A DNA stretch of 64,000 nucleotides from positions 1 to 64,000 of the forward strand of contig JBEKEM010000001.1 of the NCBI GenBank assembly GCA_050013835.1, in the 5' to 3' direction. A program made the position numbers and the translations under genes. The notes below the pieces were generated by a model. It did no database searches, was not told the origin of the DNA, and worked only from the letters and a program-made list of their open reading frames with translations. This document shows, piece by piece, positions 61,510-64,000 of this stretch. The stretch comes from Bog-793 sp050013835 (GTDB taxonomy: Bacteria; Actinomycetota; Acidimicrobiia; Acidimicrobiales; Bog-793). Each line of letters opens with the position of its first letter. Positions within the stretch are counted from its first letter, which is position 1.

Positions 61510-61550
61510 CGAGCTGGGCGAAGATTCCGGGGGATTCACTCGCCGTCGCG

Positions 61551-61567
61551 TGGAAAACGATTAACCT
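61551..61567. promoter_or_regulatory. candidate LacI-family operator
   Basis: TGGAAAACGATTAACCT is an AT-rich patch centred on CG, partly symmetric, as in LacI-family operators. It lies about 80 bp upstream of the lacI-type gene, fitting autoregulation. Confidence 0.35.
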
Positions 61568-61647
61568 CGGTGACCAGCCCTTGCGGGAGATTAAGGCCCC
61601 CGGACCAGGGACGGAACGGGCAGCGTTGTGAGAAACATCGAGCAGCC

Positions 61648-62670
61648 GTGACCACCATTGTCGACGTCGCCCGAGCCGCCGGCGTCTCCACGGCGACCGT
61701 CTCGAGGGTGCTGAACAACCACCCGGGGGTGGACGAGCACCTCGCCGTTGCCGTCCGCCAGGCGGTGAAGAACCTCGGCTACCGCCCGAGCCGTGTGGCC
61801 CGCAGCCTCCGGACGCGCCAGAACCGGGTCTGGGCGCTCATCGTCTCCGACGTGCGCACGGGGCCGTTCTTCGGTGCTGTCGTGCGCGGGGTCGAGGACG
61901 TCGCCTACGAGGCCGGGTACTCGCTCTTCCTCTGCAACACCGACGAGGACCCGGTCAAGGAGGCCGCCTACATCGAGCTTGCCGTCGCGGAGAACGTCGC
62001 CGGAGTCATCCTCACGCCCTCGGGGACGAGCACGGACCTGTCTCCGCTGGCGAACTTCGGCATACCGCTGGTGCTCGCCGACAGGACCCTGCCGAACCGC
62101 CAGGCAGACAGCGTCCTCGTCGACAACGTCGCGGGAGCGTTCTCGGCGGTCGGTCATCTGCTCGCCGGGGGCTACGAGCGCATCGCCTGCATCACCGGAC
62201 CGCTCACGATCACGACCGGTCAGCTTCGCTACATCGGCTACCGCAACGCCCTCGAGGCGGCGAGGATGGCGTTGGACGAGTCGTTGGTGCGGGTGGCCGA
62301 CTTCCGCGAGCTCGGGGGCCGGGTGGCGATGGAGGAGCTGCTTCGTCAGGCCAATCGCCCCGACGCCGTCTTCGTCACCAACCACCTCATGACCGTCGGC
62401 GTGCTGCAGGCCCTCGCCGCCGCGAAGCTGGCGATTCCCACCGACCTGGCGGTCGTGAGCTTCGACGACATGCCCTGGGCCTCCCTCTTGCACCCCCCGC
62501 TCACAGCGGTGTCCCAGCCGGCCTACGACATCGGTGTGGAGGGGGCGAGGCTGCTCATGAGCCGGCTGGGTGGCTACACCGGCGCCGCCAGGACGGTGAT
62601 GCTGTCGACGACGCTGATCGTGCGAGGGAGCTCGCCGCCGAAGCAAGAGGTCGCCTCCCGGCGGCGCTGA
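61648..62670 (+). CDS. LacI-family transcriptional regulator
   Basis: A 340-residue repressor-type protein from the GTG at 61648. The helix-turn-helix TIVDVARAAGVSTATVSRVL and the hinge SRVARSLRTRQN are canonical. A periplasmic-binding-like ligand domain follows (VSFDDMPWASLLHPPLTAV). It lies between the kinase and FucU genes, so it probably senses a methylpentose or its phosphate and controls this block. Confidence 0.88.
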   Translation: MTTIVDVARAAGVSTATVSRVLNNHPGVDEHLAVAVRQAVKNLGYRPSRVARSLRTRQNRVWALIVSDVRTGPFFGAVVRGVEDVAYEAGYSLFLCNTDEDPVKEAAYIELAVAENVAGVILTPSGTSTDLSPLANFGIPLVLADRTLPNRQADSVLVDNVAGAFSAVGHLLAGGYERIACITGPLTITTGQLRYIGYRNALEAARMALDESLVRVADFRELGGRVAMEELLRQANRPDAVFVTNHLMTVGVLQALAAAKLAIPTDLAVVSFDDMPWASLLHPPLTAVSQPAYDIGVEGARLLMSRLGGYTGAARTVMLSTTLIVRGSSPPKQEVASRRR

Positions 62671-62726
62671 ACGGAATCTTCCCCGGCCCGGGGCTGTGGC
62701 GCGACTGCCCCAGAGAGGAACTGGAA

Positions 62727-63182
62727 ATGTTGAAGCACATCGACCCGCTCCTTACCCCGGAGCTGCTCTACGTGCTGGCCGCCATGGGCCACGGGGACGA
62801 GATCGCGGTCGTGGACGCCAATTTTCCCGCCTTCGCCGTGGCCCGCGGCACGACTCACGGTCGGGTCGTGTGCCTCCCCGCCGCCACGATGCCCGAAACT
62901 GCGGCCGCCATCCTCACCCTGATTCCCTTGGACGAATACGTCGACGCCCCGGTGCGCGCGATGGAAGCCGGTAGCGGGACCGGGAAGCTCGTCCCCGTCC
63001 AGGAAGAGGTCCAGGCCGTCGTCGACGCGGAAGCGGGACGGCACTGGCCGATCGGGGCCGTGGAGCGGTTCGCCTTCTACGAGGCCGCCCGTGGTGCCTA
63101 TGCCGTCGTTCTCACGGGGGAGTGCCGGCTCTTCGGCAACGTGCTCATCCGGAAGGGCGTCGTCCCCCCGCCGGAGCCGTAG
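62727..63182 (+). CDS. fucU: L-fucose mutarotase FucU (RbsD/FucU family)
   Basis: A 151-residue protein, the family length. HGDEIAVVDANFPAF is the signature with the catalytic His and Asp, and FAFYEAARGAYAVV closes the domain. It interconverts alpha and beta anomers of L-fucose to feed the isomerase. The ATG follows GAGAGGAACTGG. It is convergent with the aldolase gene. Confidence 0.88.
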   Translation: MLKHIDPLLTPELLYVLAAMGHGDEIAVVDANFPAFAVARGTTHGRVVCLPAATMPETAAAILTLIPLDEYVDAPVRAMEAGSGTGKLVPVQEEVQAVVDAEAGRHWPIGAVERFAFYEAARGAYAVVLTGECRLFGNVLIRKGVVPPPEP

Positions 63183-63260
63183 CGCCGAGGTCCGGGAGCG
63201 ACCTCCCCGGTCCGTGGCCTCACCGGAGGTGCGCCGGGCCCCGGCGGGTGCCCTCGGTCC

Positions 63261-63950
63261 CTAGGGAGAGGGGGCGGCCTCCGTGCTCTTGTGGGGCTGG
63301 CCGTAGCTGACGAACTTCTCCGCGACGCGGGCCATCTCCTCGGCGCTGAGCACGGTCGGGGTGCCGATGCACAGGGCGCGCCACAGGAGCTCCGCCGTGT
63401 ACTCGACGCTCTCGGCGACGTTCAGCGCCCTGGCGGCCGTGCTCCCGACGGCGATCACGCCGTGGTTCTGGAGCAGGACGGCGTTGCGCTGGCCCAGGGT
63501 GCTGACGCAGGACTCGCCGAGCTCCTTGGTGCCGTAGGTCTTGTAGGGCGCCACCTCGACACTCGGGCCGGCGAAGGCGAGGACGTAGTGGACGGCCTCG
63601 ATGGGTCGGTTGAGGACCGCGAAGGTCGTCGCGAATCGCGAATGGGTGTGTACGACGCTGCGCACGTCCGGCCGCGCGCGGTACACCGCGAGGTGCATCT
63701 GCAGCTCGCTGGAGGGCAGGTATTCACCGTCGAGGAGGTTGCCGTCGAGGTCGACAATCGGCAGCTGTGCTGCGTCGAGCTCCGAGTAGGGAACTCCCGT
63801 CGGCGTGATGAGGGCGAACCGGCGCGTCTCGTCGACGCAGCTGACGTTTCCTGCAGTGCCCTCGACGAGGCCGGTGAGCTCAAGCGCCTGTGCAGTCTCG
63901 ACGACGGCCCTGCCCAGCCCCTGTTGCGCCCGCAGATCTTGGAATCCCAC
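63261..63950 (-). CDS. fucA: class II aldolase, L-fuculose-1-phosphate aldolase-like
   Basis: A 229-residue zinc aldolase from a GTG at 63950, preceded by GAAGGGG. GLVEGTAGNVSCVD is the phosphate-binding start. SSELQMHLAVYRARPDVRSV carries the catalytic Glu, VVHTHSRFAT the first zinc histidines, and LLQNHGVIAVG the third. It splits L-fuculose-1-phosphate (or the rhamnulose analogue) into DHAP and L-lactaldehyde, which AldA and the Lut system consume. Its promoter lies at the window edge. Confidence 0.85.
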   Translation of the reverse strand: MGFQDLRAQQGLGRAVVETAQALELTGLVEGTAGNVSCVDETRRFALITPTGVPYSELDAAQLPIVDLDGNLLDGEYLPSSELQMHLAVYRARPDVRSVVHTHSRFATTFAVLNRPIEAVHYVLAFAGPSVEVAPYKTYGTKELGESCVSTLGQRNAVLLQNHGVIAVGSTAARALNVAESVEYTAELLWRALCIGTPTVLSAEEMARVAEKFVSYGQPHKSTEAAPSP

Positions 63951-64000
63951 CCCGACCCCTTCACCCGCCCGGCGTTGCCCACCCGTCGGGACGGTATCGG

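Overview
This window is high-GC, densely coded chromosomal DNA. GTG and TTG starts are common and many genes overlap by four bases. Family content points to an actinobacterium: coenzyme F420 enzymes (a CofC-type guanylyltransferase and an F420-dependent NADP reductase-like protein), a PafB/PafC pair, an HU protein with a long Lys/Ala/Pro tail, DUF4232 lipoproteins, and many start codons preceded at 5-8 bases by a TANNNT hexamer, as in leaderless actinobacterial genes. An Acidimicrobiia-like lineage is my guess, not something the sequence proves.

Layout. 1-8,300: the end of a truncated gene, a class III aminotransferase, a lipoprotein with an alpha/beta-hydrolase fold but a broken catalytic triad, a threonine aldolase-like enzyme, a SIMPL-domain protein, tRNA-Leu(TAG), ClpP and a secreted beta-propeller. 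8,300-21,535: a triplicated repeat, two small genes, then a surface-glycan region (GT4 glycosyltransferases, one of them a double-domain fusion, and a Wzm/Wzt-type ABC exporter). A 436-bp element bounded by 17-bp inverted repeats follows, then a SpoIID-like secreted protein and a flippase-like membrane protein. 21,560-25,441: TypA/BipA and PafB-PafC. 25,527-30,209: a TrwC-type relaxase facing a TraG/VirD4-type coupling ATPase, then the HU-like protein and a strong two-way terminator. 30,215-36,371: a frameshifted PIG-L deacetylase, CofC, GpsA, RNase HII, a DMT transporter, glutamate dehydrogenase and a DUF4232 lipoprotein.

36,465-about 43,200 looks like a decayed genomic island: tRNA-Val(TAC), a tyrosine recombinase 88 bp downstream, an MFS transporter, transposase scraps, head-to-head relics of kdpD and kdpE, and a second DUF4232 protein. 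43,221-53,949 returns to core-like content: a HAD phosphatase, a GMC oxidoreductase, an LCP cell-wall ligase, a methyltransferase, an NRAMP-like transporter behind three evenly spaced DtxR-like palindromes, an ABC export pair with a leaderless promoter, a DUF503 protein, the F420 reductase-like protein and a secreted propeller-like protein.

54,361-63,950 forms a coherent methylpentose (L-fucose or L-rhamnose) catabolic block: FGGY kinase, LacI regulator, FucU mutarotase, class II aldolase, AldA-type lactaldehyde dehydrogenase, and a lactate oxidation system in which LutB and LutC are fused. Together they would carry the sugar to DHAP plus lactaldehyde, then lactate, then pyruvate. The sugar isomerase is not in the window. 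The observations I rank highest are the 23-bp-phased operator triplet, the LutB-LutC fusion, the relaxase/coupling-protein pair, the inverted-repeat element that touches a stop codon, the hydrolase pseudoenzyme, and the widespread leaderless promoter signature.
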